From Turritopsis dohrnii (taxonomy: Eukaryota > Cnidaria > Hydrozoa > Anthoathecata > Oceaniidae): DNA of 64,000 bases. Location: positions 1,612,001 through 1,676,000 of the forward strand of contig BQMF02000016.1 in NCBI GenBank assembly GCA_027922465.2. Reading direction: 5' to 3'. Of this stretch, positions 10,001 to 19,856 are shown piece after piece. The translations under genes were made by a program, and so were the position numbers. How positions within the stretch are numbered: the stretch's first letter is position 1; every line of letters starts with the position of its first letter. Under the pieces are notes generated by a model. It ran no database searches. It saw nothing but the letters and a program-made list of their open reading frames with translations, and was not told the origin of the DNA.

Positions 10001-13000
10001 AAGAAATTGCAGCCTTTCATGTTGTCCTCACAAATGGGAACTAAAAAAAAAAAGAAAAAAAGAAATAGGTTAAGAAAATCGATGGCACTATAGATTTGAC
10101 TGTCTGCTTGCTCGTTGATGAGACAACTAAATAATATCTAATCACACTACTGAACGATATCTAATCCCTTTTGTTTTTTCATCTAAAAATCCTGTCTCTC
10201 CTTTACCTTTCACAGCTGCTGGCACATTTGTTGGTGGTGCCCTTGTAATTTCCTTCTTTCTCACAATCTGAGTGACTGCGAGTTGTACATTTGGACAAAG
10301 ATTGCATGTCTTCTGGCAGTAATTTTTCATAGCTGCAGGTCTTTCGGTACACCAGTTATGGTTGCGAAGTCTAACGCAATCATTTCTTTGATCTTTACAA
10401 GTTTCTGTAATTTACAGAAAAATATTTTATTGAACAGTTCATCGTTGCAAGTGCATATTAGTGGATAAGACGGTGCAATTATAGTTCTGTGTTTCCAAAT
10501 CCTGGTGTTGGTTAGTAGTGTGAATGGTGCAATAGTATTTACGATAAATGCATCTTTATCAAATGATGTTTTTCCAATTCGTGTATGCAGCAATGTGTAA
10601 GAATTTGTGTGCGTGCAGCAATATAACAAAGTGTATGTGCGTAAGTGTAGGTAACATAGTGAAGTAGCGATGTTCCAATTGGTTAATCATTATACCTGGC
10701 AAATATGTGACTCAGGATAATTTTAAAAAAAAATGTGAACAGAAAAAAGTGCATCCATAATGTTAGCCTGTTAAATTGTGCTGTATAATGTTGTATGTGC
10801 TTGGTTAAATAGTACTAAGTTCTGAACACAGACTAAACACAGCATTAAAATGAAGACATCAAACGTATAATTACTTTGATTGGTGATTATACTCTGGTTA
10901 TCGAAGAAATCGAGGCTTGTTACCTTCCCTGACTGGACTGGCAGTCGTTTTAGCTCTCGTTGTGCTGGTACTCGTTGTCGTTGTCGTTGTCGTTGTAGTC
11001 GTCGTTGTCGTAGTTATTGTTGTCGGTGTTTTATCGGTACAGTATCTACAGGTTTTCGCACACAATACTTTCATTGCTGCTTTTCTAACTTGGCACCATT
11101 TATAAGTGTTTGCTAACTTATCACAATCATGTCGCCTGTCTTTACAACTACTCGCGCGATGTAAGTTAATATCTAAAGCGGATACAATAGGAACTGTGCA
11201 AGCTAACAACATAAATATATACTGTAAACTATAAAAACATTTCAAACATTCATTCATTCAATGATTGGATATTCTAGAAATGGTTATTGTAATGAATAAT
11301 CAATTTTGTTAGATTATATTGTACTATTACTTCAAGTGTTTGTGCATTAATATGATTGGAAGTAGATTCATCATATTGTATATTGATATGTTAGTTCATG
11401 TCTTTCTTCAACAAACCTTCCAAACGATTACCCAAAACATGAATTATCATTATGATACACGATATTCACATAAAACATATATAGTTAGTTGATGGTGATG
11501 GTATTAATGCTATATGAAATTTAGTCCTCTTGTTTTTTATAAGGCGAGATCTTCTGATAAGCACCATAAAAGGATGGTTTCAAAAAGCTTAGACTGTTGA
11601 CATTAATGAAAGGTCAGCTGCCATGACAGTGTCCTTGTTGTAGATAGAACGGTTACAAATTTCTTGATCGACTATATTGATCACAAGTTTTTAGTTGGTT
11701 GCTAGTTATTCGTAATTGGTTTCGTTAATGACTTCATTACCATTTGTTTTCAAATCTATCTTTACCTTTAGTGCTTTTGTAGGCTCTTGTTGTTTGTTGA
11801 TTCACCCTACCAGCTTTGGTGGTAGCGATTGTTTGGGTTGTCGATGGCCTGGAGGTACCTGACACTGCTTTTCGTGGTATTCCCGCAGGAGGTGTTGCAG
11901 ATGCAGTGAGCAATGGCGATGTCACATTTGTTACTTTTGCTGGCTCTGTTCCTGATGTGATATTTCTTAATTGTATAGTAACGACTGCCTTATCTTCTAG
12001 TTTTTTCGTGGTTACTATATTGTACCTTTGAGTCATTGTTCGAGAAGAACTACTTGGTGATGTTGATGTGAACTCTGTGTGCAGAGTTACATTCACATTT
12101 TTTCCGCTACTCATGATGGTAACTTCAACAGGTTTACTCATTCGATATGTACCAATTTTTACAGTACCACCTGTATATATCTGATTTGGTACTGTTGATG
12201 ACTGTTGTACTTCTTCATTACCAGAAAAGCATTGATAGCATGCCATTAAACAATAGCGTTTCATCAGGCTTTTATTAGTTGAACACCAGTTGAATCTTTC
12301 ATTAAGCTGTTGACAATCGCGTCTCCTATCGCGGCAGTTAATGTTTGTAGTTTTCGACAAAGTCGACGAAACTTTCGTCGTATAAAAGTGTGACGTAGAA
12401 GAAATATCGGGAAAAGCTTTTGTTGTTGTTGATGGTTCCTTGAAGATTTTTGTCTCTATTGTTATTGTTGGTGTGGTGGGCGATGTAGTTGTAATTTTCA
12501 GTGTCGTAGGTGGTTTAGTTGTTGTTGTTGCAGTTGCTGTTGGTGCTGGTGCTGCAGTTGTTATCGCCAATGGAGATTTTGTTATTGTCGATGGAGAGTT
12601 TTTAATCTCTGATGTTACTGTCGGTGTGGTGGGTGATGTAGTTGTAGTTTTCGATGTTGTTGTTGATTTAGTTGTTGTCGTTGCTGTTGATAGTGGTGCT
12701 GTAGTTGTTAGTGTCGATGGAGAAGTTGCTGCCTCTGATGTAATTGCTGATGTGGTGGATGATGTAGTTGAAGTTTTCGATGTAGTTGTTGATTTAGTTG
12801 TTGTTGTTGTTGGAGAGTTCTTTGTTGTTGATGGAGAGGTATTAAGTTTAACCTTCGTTGAACACATACCACACGTCAGAGCACAAACACTTTTCATTAA
12901 AGTAACTTGTCTTTTACACAAACCATATGTATTCTTAAGTTTATAACAGTCGTGCCGTATGTCTTTACAATTGAATGAAGTTTTGCTTGCAGTCGGACCT

Positions 13001-16000
13001 TTAGTTGTGGTTCTTGGTATCCGATGTTGGTGGCAAAATTTGCAAGTTTTTACACAAAACCGACTCATTATAGTAGGCCTTATTCGACACCAACCATAGT
13101 TTGCTAAGAAATTACAATCTGTTCTCCTGTCATAACAAGGTGCTGAAATGGATGAATTGATGCATTTCATGTGTTTGTTTCTGGTTTCATATTAGGTATA
13201 ATTTAAGGTTTCTTAAAATATAAATTGTTTAAATGAGTGTTCCATGCATGATTTGTGTGTAGCTATGATATTAGAATAAGACATTATATATAGGTATATA
13301 ATTGTATAACAAGTGAAATACAGATATATATTTCAAAAATTGGTTGCCAAATTTCAACATTGTAAATAAGATGCATTTGGAGTTATTCTAATATCGTCAA
13401 ATTACCTAACTACATCTGACATGCAAACCCTGCTACATAATCATTCTATTCTAACGTAGCAGCTTAAGTATTTTCTTTAAGTGCACTTTAATATCGTATT
13501 AACTTCTTAACAAAGAACATCGGCCTTTAATACAAAAGTTTTCTAGTGAATTGTTTTGCTATTTGAGAATTGCCAAAGAAAACGTTGACACCTATTTCGC
13601 CGCAGTGTTGTATGTTGAAAAGGGTTGGAGGTTGTGTTTTTGGGGTAATATCCTATTGACTGGCAGTACAGTGTAAACCAAGCGGGGTGTTGGTATGAGA
13701 AAATCTGTCCTTTTAACTTCTTAAATCATATTTTGAAGAAGGCAAGCAATTTACCTTTTTTGGGTTCCGTCTTTTTAGCAGGTTGTCCACAAAAGCCACA
13801 AGTCTGTCCACATACATCCTTCATTAAACTTGGACGTCCTTTACACCATCCGGCGTCTTTTAGATACGAACAATCTTGCCTGTAATTTTTACATTCGTTC
13901 AATGACACTTTTTCCTTTTTTGGCTCTAAAGGTTTCACTAAAAAAACACAGACTCAAATTTAAATCTGGTAAAGGGTACAGCTCAACTTCTGGACAGTTA
14001 ATCGACCGTAAGAATAAATCCAACTGATAACATCACGTTTCTATATGGTCAGTTTTGTGCACAAAAGTCTCTGCGATCAAGTGCATTTCTATAGAAACAT
14101 ACACTCTATTTCAATGAAAATGCTCTTCGACGCAGTGATCTTTTGTAGTTTTTGCCCACTTGGACGGAGACGTTTTAATGATTGGTTATATATTAGTATT
14201 CTTACCTTCTGCTTTCTTTTCACATAAATTACATGTCAATGCACATACATTCTTCATAAGTGACTTGCGTTTCTGGCACATGCCAAGCTTTTCGAGTCTT
14301 TTACAGTCTCCTCTTTTATCTGAACAACTTGCTACAATAAAAAATTAATGTCATATTAGATATGGTATACTATTTGTTCTTTTCGAATTACAGGTTTATT
14401 TTTGTACAGTCTCATTAGTCAGTAATTCACATCAGTTCTCTCAAATGTAAGATTTTTTTTGGCAACTTGTTAGGGTAGAATGGGGTAAGATGGGTCGGCG
14501 GGGCAGGTCGGATCATTATAACTTGAAGTGTAGATAGAGCCTTAGAAACCGATATTTTAATCGGAACAAAATGGTAGGCGAGTAGTGACGGTTGTTATGT
14601 TAAAAATATCAGTTTCTAAGGCTCTATCTACACTTCTAGTTGTAATGACCCGACTTACTCCACCGACCCATCTTACCCCATAACAGAAATTTTTGCAATC
14701 AGCAGAGTTTGGGCATAAGACATAGAACACACTTTTATAATTTTGTGGGTTTGATTTTACCCAGAAGATACTGACTAGCGGACAATCTGTTTATAATGTC
14801 GAGTTATTGTTTTTTACAAAACTAATATTTGTTTATTTACTATATTTGTTAATGAACTCTGTAGCTAAGAACCACAAGATGTCGCTTGTAAAGTGCATAC
14901 TTTTAGAACTGTTTTGAGGCGTAACCATCAAATTTAAGATCTTTCTGATATGATAGTTCTGATAATGTCGAAAACACAAAACTTGACAAAAGGCTTGGGT
15001 GTTATATGATAAATGCATTATTAAGATGCCTTCTGACAACCATGGGTTTCAACTGACCAGTTAAGATAAAGGGTATTGATTAAGCCTTTCAACTTCTTGT
15101 AAATAGTATCTGTTTTATCCGGAATTTTTGATAGGATATATTATTGAGTATCAAAATATTTGGTAATTGAATAAGAAAACTGCAAAAAATTTCAAAAATT
15201 TTGTTAAGAAAACAGTGTGTTGTTTGGATTTATGTCAGCTAAAAGATAGTTTTCCGTAAACGTTTGAAATATTTCAGCTGGTCAAAAATAATGGTATAAT
15301 TGTCTACAATGTCTAAATAAGTTGAAATTTTGAAAGCCAACGTCGTCTGAAAGTATAGGAATGGAATCAAGGATACATAAGAATAGGAATAATTATATAG
15401 AATAGAGTAGGAAAAATTAGCTACGAATTAAATGAAGTTTGCAAGTAAGTTCATTCGGGGGTGTGACGAGTGCAAATCTTCATGTACTAGTCTATTTTAA
15501 TATAAAGCTTCGAGTGCAAGAGGATCTGGGAACGTTCTCATAATTCTAACGCAGAAAACTTGGTTGCAATGATACCAATAAAATAGCTTCATTCAAACAT
15601 AAAATTGCAGAGAACTACTGGCTAATGAGTAGCAATGAAATAAAAGGTCTGATGAAGATTATCATTTGACCTGAAAGATTGTCAATGATTTTATGTGAAG
15701 AGGTTTAGTGTAATAAAACAGATGGTCTTAGAATATTATTGATCGTGTAAATACGACGTTCAATTAAAATAGGTATAGAAACTGAAATAATTTTTTTTTT
15801 TTTACAATATCTTGAAAATATGGTCTAAGCCATTTAGGATAACAGGAAATTTAACAACACCTTGAATATTGTAAAATCCTATAAGAACATAATGTTCTAT
15901 TGGAGTATTCTTCTTCTCTAATCCTTTATTTTGATTAAGACCATCTCAGTTTATTTCTTTTCCTTTTTTTCCTTTCTTTTCTTTAGTATTTTTTGGAACA

Positions 16001-19000
16001 ATAATTAAGCTGGCAAATAAGCGACAAGGTTGGATCTTTTGATCAAAAACAGGATAGCATGTAGCCTAAAGCACCCCTATAGGTTTCCGATAAATGTCAA
16101 ATAAAATCCAATTAAAGATGAATAAGACCGTCTTAGACCAAATAAGCCTAAAAAATTTAATGGGAATCCAAATTATAATCGAAAATTGCATGCAATGAAA
16201 AACAAGTTGGAAAAACAAAGGAAAAAAAATTCTTTGAATACTATGCTTGTTTTTTCTTGTTCTATTTCGAGATAGCTTTATTTTCGAACCTTTGTGAAAA
16301 CTAAGTTTAATAAATCATAGTAGGTTTCCCAGTTTTTTTTCAACGGTTTAAAATGTTATTTTTGAAAATGTGCCTATATTATACACCTCAGTTTCACTGT
16401 CCTTATAAGGACATTGCAAACGAGTCAACTGTCAATGTTGTCAAAAAAAATCCTTTGTAAGCAAGTATACAAGCATGTACGGATAGCTCAACATATAAGC
16501 ACATTATTAAATGAAAAGGTGATCAAAATTCCATTTTGTAAATTTAATTGTTAGGTATACAATAACTCAGACGTTACTGTGATATCTTTATTATTTTCTT
16601 CTTATATTGAAAATAATTAAGCAGGGAAAAGTGATTAATTTCAAAAGTTGGTCGGGGAAAAGTGACTAAAATTTCCTTAGGTGACTAAAATTTCCCCGAC
16701 TAAAATTTTCCCCAACTAAATGTTTTACCGACTTTTTTTGTCCCTGATAACGTATTCTTTCTTGGTTCTTAATGCTGCTATAAAAATGCAGCCATGAAAA
16801 AGTGATGTTTAGTCTCGTTTGTTTTGTTTCACTGCTGCATGGTTCAAATTACTGAGTGATATTTATTTTGGAAAATCATTTTGTAAATAAACGAACTGTT
16901 GAATTGATAGAAATTATTTGAACAAATGTGTACGTTATGCGTTTATTCAAACAAAACGTGATCTGTGCGTTTTTTTTCAGTCCGTAGTTTTTATAGGTAT
17001 TGCTTTTTTAAATACCTTAACAGTGGTGCCGATTGACATTGAGATCTGTTAAAATGTAAGATGGCATTTTTGTTTCATCACAAACAGACAGAAGTGGAGA
17101 CAAGAACGAATTAGAGACGATCAACATCTTAAGACGTTGATCTTCAAACATAAAAATATTAACAAAATCTCTACACCATTTCTCTCCTATAAGAATGCTT
17201 GGAAATCTCGTATCTCAGTATTGTTTTTTTCCCAAAATTGTCACAGAACCGAAAAATATGACGCGATGAAAGAATAGTTAAAGATAAACGTTTGCCTAAA
17301 TTAAGTTACAACTTATAAGCTTTTGTCCAATACTTTTGGTATCATTATTTACATCGGTCACTGATTACTCAAACCATGGTTATCTTTTAAGAAATTATAG
17401 TAACATAATATTCTTGAATTCCTGTTGATTTGAGTACCCACTTGTAGTGATATATTGCTTTTTGTAACCTGAAGCTTTCGAAGACTTTTCAAAGTGTTTT
17501 TAAAAAATTAATTGAAATCAACGCTTGTTACCATAAATAACTTCTTTATACAACCTCACCAAATTTTACGCTTTTACAATAATCATCATTCTTGATTACC
17601 GATTAAAATAATATCGAAAGTGTCGTTTTATATCGATCTGTCGTTATGTGTAGTATCCATTACGTATATTATTTTTGGATTTCTGCGTAAGCAAGAAATA
17701 CTTTACGATCGTCCGTGTTTTTCTGTTTTTTTTTTTTTTCATCCTGTCCAAACCGGCGCATATTTGTTTAACGAATTTCATTGGTCGATAGAAAAGCCGT
17801 CTGTACCGTCATTGGCGCATAATGCCCGACTACTAAGAAAGGGTGTTAATTTAGCCACCTTAACTTCAATAGCGATAGTTCATTGGCTGATTTTCGCCAT
17901 GCCATGTGATCGTCTTCAAAACGTTTTAAAAATGGCAGCGAAAAAACGTGTGTAGTTTGCTAAAAGTTTCTTTGATGAAAATATGGATTTAAAAGAAGTT
18001 AATACAGCTTATAATTTTATATAAAGAATTGCATTACTGTTGGGAACTTGTCATGTTCACAAAATTAAATTACAGCGTGGTTATTCGGTTTTTTGAAAGA
18101 AGTTTTCTTGAAGTTTAAAATATGAAAACAATGCCAATACATGGTGTGGAAGAAAAGGTATTTCTTGTTTTATTTTTGCTCCAAGCCTTTTTAAATATGA
18201 AAGACCTTTGTGTATTTGTATGTGTACGCATGTCTGAAGTCAATTTTTAGAAGCTTTTGGATTCTTAAAGCTCAGCTTAGCTTCCTTTCAGCTGCTCCCC
18301 CCAGCATCACCAACATAATTACTCTAATACAGCTATTTAAACTATATTTACTAGCAATGTTTGGATGTATTCTGGCTATATCACCATATCTCTTTGCTCC
18401 CTATGTATGTTGGTTTTTTTTAACTTTTAGATTAGATATGAATTTTAATTTCTAAGTAACAATTATTGTGATATTACATATCTTTTTCATCCTGAGGAGA
18501 TCAATGTAGAAACTTTATATAATTATTGTGCTGTCCAAATGATGTATTGGTTGCCGCCAGTATACACAGAATCTTTTTATAGAATTCATTATGTTTGATG
18601 TGGTTAAATTAGAGTTTCGTATTGTGTCAATGCACTTTTTGGAGTACGTGGGTGGCCAATATCCAGTAACAATCATTCCGCTTATTCGTACCAATAGATC
18701 TTCATAAATAATCTCTACCGTAGCATAAAGAAAAGCCTCTTTTTTCCGTTAATGTAGACTGACTTTCTTGACGAACATTGTCAATCGCATCAACATTTTT
18801 GTTGATTTAATGGTGATGCTTCTCGAGTTGAATGATGTGACTGTTTTAGTTTAGCAGGACGAATCTAGGCTGCTCGTGTTGCATTTTTGCTTCATTTTTA
18901 GCAGCAAAGCTTGCAGAAATCCTTCTGCCCGGTAGGGCATCTTGTTTTTGTTGTCGTTCGTGAATGAATGCATTCTTCTCGAAACTTGATCTGTACAGTT

Positions 19001-19819
19001 GATAATTAACACATGATTTAGTAACAAAAGCGATTCCTTTCCGTTATGTTTTATGTAAGACATCGTCTTTGTTTCTTGAAATTAGGTGTGAATTTATCAA
19101 TAAAATCAAAATCGAACTAAATGTCTTAATCGCTTACTTTTGGTCGGAAATTGATCATAGTATATAGGAGCAGCAAAACGTTTCCATGTGGTTCATTTCA
19201 GGCTTCCATACGAAAGCTTTTGGGTGTATATAAAACCATATTACAGTTAGGGTCTTTTTTAATTTTATTTTGACGAGTTTCCTTTCGGGGATCGTATTGC
19301 CTGTTGTATTTTTCAAAGTTAAAAAAAAATTTTATTGCAACAATTTTAACAATATTTTATTTTATTTTTTTAAAATGATCCTGAATTATTTAGCCTTATT
19401 TCTTCCTAAGCATATGTATGCTAAATTATTTTCTCTTTGCCGGTAATTAGAAATATTTCTAATCGTTAAAAAAAAGTTTTTCTAGTTTTTAATCGTTTCA
19501 AGCATAGGCTGTCCGGCAAAACGTTCGCAGTGGATAATACAAGTCGCTTTGTTAAGATTCTTTTTCATCCATGTATGATTCAACACAAATTTCACGAGAT
19601 TTTCGTGGATCTATTGGAACAACGCCGAAATGAGAAAATATTTTTGACTAACACAAGGTATTGACTGTAAATAAATATGCGCAAGAACGTTTTGTTAGCT
19701 GTGCTTTAAAAGTTGTAAGAAAAATAGAAAAGATAAAAACTCATACCTGCTTGAACTCTGAAGTAAACGAAAAATTCGACAGCATGAAGGGCGATAAACA
19801 GCAACACATTAATCTTCAT
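6918..19819 (-). CDS. Secreted multi-ShKT-domain protein (13-exon gene model)
   Basis: Gene model joined by inference: exons 19747-19819, 14206-14331, 13755-13937, 11766-13142, 10924-11172, 10207-10404, 9927-10040, 9732-9842, 8859-8978, 8441-8512, 7845-8072, 7333-7452, 6918-7045. All twelve introns are phase 1 with GT-AG borders, and the lengths sum to 3099 nt (1033 codons with stop). The predicted product has an N-terminal signal peptide, 12 ShKT domains with six cysteines each, and Thr/Ser/Pro-rich linkers likely to be O-glycosylated. The ShKT fold is a small disulfide knot; in cnidarians it occurs in secreted enzymes, matrix proteins and venom components. Nothing here proves toxicity; a mucin-like extracellular or mucus/nematocyst structural role is equally possible. 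The long first intron (about 5.4 kb) is the weakest link. The locus could instead be two genes, the second starting at 11257. Confidence 0.7.
7333..7452 (-). CDS. ShKT gene exon, twelfth ShKT domain
   Basis: Exon of 120 nt, phase 1-1, with acceptor TTCTTGTAG and donor T/GTAAGT. It encodes one divergent ShKT domain: six cysteines ending in CPKTCKLC, with a longer first loop (EDDKRFVVL) and a Gly/Ser insertion (GECSGSGSLA). If the intron is retained, translation continues through a very hydrophobic stretch rich in Phe and Leu to a stop at 7244. That would give an alternative membrane-spanning C-terminus (inference). Confidence 0.75.
7845..8072 (-). CDS. ShKT gene exon, eleventh ShKT domain plus a GCC-type cysteine motif
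   Basis: Exon of 228 nt, phase 1-1, with acceptor AACCTATAG and donor G/GTAAAA. The ShKT domain is atypical: the last two cysteines are spaced CEC instead of CxxC, and the first loop is longer (KDDYGRER). After a Pro-rich linker (YKPPVTKPPSK) comes a second cysteine motif CASSALGCCWDKRT..SC. It resembles the CxxSxxGCCxDG motifs seen in papilin-like and other extracellular proteins. That assignment is by eye and tentative. Confidence 0.75.
8441..8512 (-). CDS. ShKT gene exon, short Thr-rich linker
   Basis: Exon of 72 nt, phase 1-1, with acceptor CTCCTTTAG and donor G/GTAAGA. It encodes about 24 residues dominated by Thr (a run of seven) between HPNNIQTQVK and AKPR. It has no cysteines and links the ShKT domains of the flanking exons. 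Being a symmetric exon, it can be skipped without changing frame. Confidence 0.6.
8859..8978 (-). CDS. ShKT gene exon, tenth ShKT domain
   Basis: Exon of 120 nt, phase 1-1, with acceptor TTCTGTTACAG and donor T/GTAAGT. It encodes one complete ShKT domain with six cysteines: CVDQRESC, a middle GFC, then a KVCARTCGLC ending. There is no linker, so this exon is almost exactly one domain. Confidence 0.8.
9028..9120. mobile_element. Small foldback MITE in a ShKT intron
   Basis: About 93 bp with inverted ends AAAAAGTCTCTGCGA and TCGCAGTGACTTTTT around a TTTCTATAGAAAT palindromic segment. Related copies are at 14054-14150 (also in a ShKT intron) and about 29313-29397; a more degraded one is near 8690-8775. 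No coding capacity. Confidence 0.6.
9205..9275. repeat. Short inverted repeat
   Basis: CACTTTGATCACGTGGTC and CACGTGATCAGAGTG form an imperfect hairpin of about 65 bp within a ShKT intron. Function unknown. Confidence 0.4.
9732..9842 (-). CDS. ShKT gene exon, ninth ShKT domain
   Basis: Exon of 111 nt, phase 1-1, with acceptor CAATTTCAG and donor A/GTAAGG. It encodes one six-cysteine domain, starting TCSDYTKDC, with EGWC in the middle and ending CPRTCGLC. Domain and exon borders coincide. Confidence 0.8.
9927..10040 (-). CDS. ShKT gene exon, eighth ShKT domain
   Basis: Exon of 114 nt, phase 1-1, with a poly-pyrimidine acceptor ending TTTTAG and donor G/GTAAGT. It encodes one six-cysteine domain: ICEDNMKGC, RGWC, then SRCRKTCGFC. 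Only 84 bp separates it from the next exon (9842), a very short intron. Confidence 0.8.
10207..10404 (-). CDS. ShKT gene exon, seventh ShKT domain and basic linker
   Basis: Exon of 198 nt, phase 1-1, with acceptor AAATTACAG and donor G/GTAAAG. One six-cysteine ShKT domain (TCKDQRNDC ... NYCQKTCNLC) is followed by about 30 residues of cysteine-free, Lys/Pro-containing linker (RKKEITRAPPTNVPAAV). Confidence 0.8.
10924..11172 (-). CDS. ShKT gene exon, sixth ShKT domain and poly-Thr linker; possible alternative first exon
   Basis: As an internal exon: 249 nt, phase 1-1, acceptor ATCCGCTTTAG, donor G/GTAACA. It encodes one six-cysteine ShKT domain (SCKDRRHDC ... CAKTCRYC) followed by an almost pure Thr run. 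The open frame also extends upstream through the acceptor to an ATG at 11257. The extra residues form a signal-peptide-like segment (MLLACTVPIVSA core) with an in-frame stop just before the ATG. So this may serve as the first exon of a shorter secreted isoform with seven ShKT domains, or of a separate gene. Confidence 0.75.
11173..11257 (-). CDS. Possible alternative signal-peptide start joined to exon 10924-11172
   Basis: The ATG at 11257 is in frame with the ShKT exon and preceded directly by TGA. The 28 residues include FYSLQYIFMLLACTVPIVSA, a hydrophobic core with small residues before a likely cleavage point. Whether it is used depends on a promoter between 11.26 and 11.76 kb, which I cannot demonstrate. 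Confidence 0.4.
11766..13142 (-). CDS. ShKT gene large exon, third to fifth ShKT domains with mucin-like linkers
   Basis: Exon of 1377 nt, phase 1-1, with acceptor CATTTCAG and donor G/GTAAAG. It encodes three ShKT domains: first PCYDRRTDC to CVKTCKFC at the N-end; second NCKDIRHDC to CALTCGMC about 55 residues later; third NCRDRRRDC to CLMACYQC near residue 290 of the exon. Between the second and third lies a roughly 150-residue Thr/Ser/Pro/Ala mucin-like tract made of repeated TTTTKSTTT-type words. After the third comes about 150 residues of Thr-rich, cysteine-free sequence with beta-like segments. Reading past the donor gives a stop at 11737, so an alternative 3' end is possible. The long antisense frames here are shadows of the Thr codons. 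Confidence 0.85.
13755..13937 (-). CDS. ShKT gene exon, second ShKT domain
   Basis: Exon of 183 nt, phase 1-1, with acceptor TTTTTTTAG and donor G/GTAAAT. A Lys/Glu-rich lead (PLEPKKEKVSLN) precedes one six-cysteine ShKT domain (ECKNYRQDC ... VCGQTCGFC), followed by a charged tail (KKTEPKK). Confidence 0.8.
14054..14150. mobile_element. Small foldback MITE, second copy
   Basis: Same family as 9028-9120: AAAAGTCTCTGCGA on the left, CGCAGTGATCTTTT on the right, and TTTCTATAGAAA inside. It lies in the intron between the first and second ShKT exons. Confidence 0.55.
14206..14331 (-). CDS. ShKT gene exon, first ShKT domain
   Basis: Exon of 126 nt, phase 1-1, with acceptor TTTATTGTAG and donor G/GTAAGA. 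One six-cysteine domain: SCSDKRGDC, GMC, CALTCNLC, then a short EKKAE tail. The phase matches the signal-peptide exon at 19747-19819; no other ShKT-like exon is visible between them. Confidence 0.8.
14471..14683. mobile_element. Palindromic MITE with GGGGTAAGATGGGTC ends
   Basis: Left GGGGTAAGATGGGTCGG and right CCGACCCATCTTACCCC are inverted copies. The inner segment CTTAGAAACCGATATTTT also pairs with its counterpart, so the element folds into one long hairpin. TTA (14470-14472) and TAA (14681-14683) flank it, compatible with a TWA duplication. Such ends resemble Harbinger-type MITEs of other invertebrates; the assignment is by eye. Confidence 0.65.
14690..17670. other. Large intron or intergenic stretch
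   Basis: If the signal exon at 19.8 kb belongs to the ShKT gene, this is part of its first intron. Contents are short frames plus a decayed scrap of the GGGGAAAA family at about 16621-16745 (TCGGGGAAAAGTGACTAAAA and inverted words). I see no exon. Confidence 0.4.
17676..18944 (+). mobile_element. Helentron-like non-autonomous element, divergent copy
   Basis: The left end TGGATTTCTGCGTAAGCAAG and a right end TTGCAGAAATCCTTCTGCCC followed by GGGCATCTTG match the ends of the three copies at 58.4-62.5 kb. The GGATTTCTGCG/CGCAGAAATCC termini form an asymmetric inverted repeat with a short hairpin near the right end. The interior is not obviously related, so the pairing of the two ends into one element is inference. 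Confidence 0.4.
19747..19819 (-). CDS. Signal-peptide first coding exon, assigned to the ShKT gene
   Basis: The ATG at 19819 opens 24 codons encoding a Lys start, a hydrophobic core (INVLLFIALHAVEFFVYF) and a small-residue end (VQA), then G/GTATGA as a phase 1 donor. Splicing to the exon at 14331 gives an Ala codon directly before the first ShKT domain, a sensible signal-cleavage junction. The opposite-strand frame over this region is AT-rich and unsupported. The assignment rests on phase, strand and peptide type, not on transcript data. Confidence 0.55.
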
Positions 19820-19849
19820 CTTTTCCGCTTTAAATCTTTAGACACAAGA

Positions 19850-19856
19850 ACTGAAA
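19850..19856 (-). promoter_or_regulatory. Splice acceptor just upstream of the ShKT start codon
   Basis: ATAATTTCAG on the minus strand ends at 19851, 31 nt before the ATG at 19819. It may end a 5' UTR intron or be a spliced-leader trans-splice site, a process known in hydrozoans. Confidence 0.35.

Noticed and set aside
10880..11116. Plus-strand Val/Arg/Cys-rich frames
   Set aside because: Shadows of the poly-Thr linker and ShKT codons on the minus strand.
12440..12946. 168-codon Val-rich plus-strand frame
   Set aside because: It is the antisense of the Thr-rich coding tract in the ShKT exon; the minus strand has cysteine-domain and splice support.
17620..17955. 111-codon plus-strand ORF
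   Set aside because: It overlaps the end of a helentron-like element and a poly-T run, with no domain or splice evidence.
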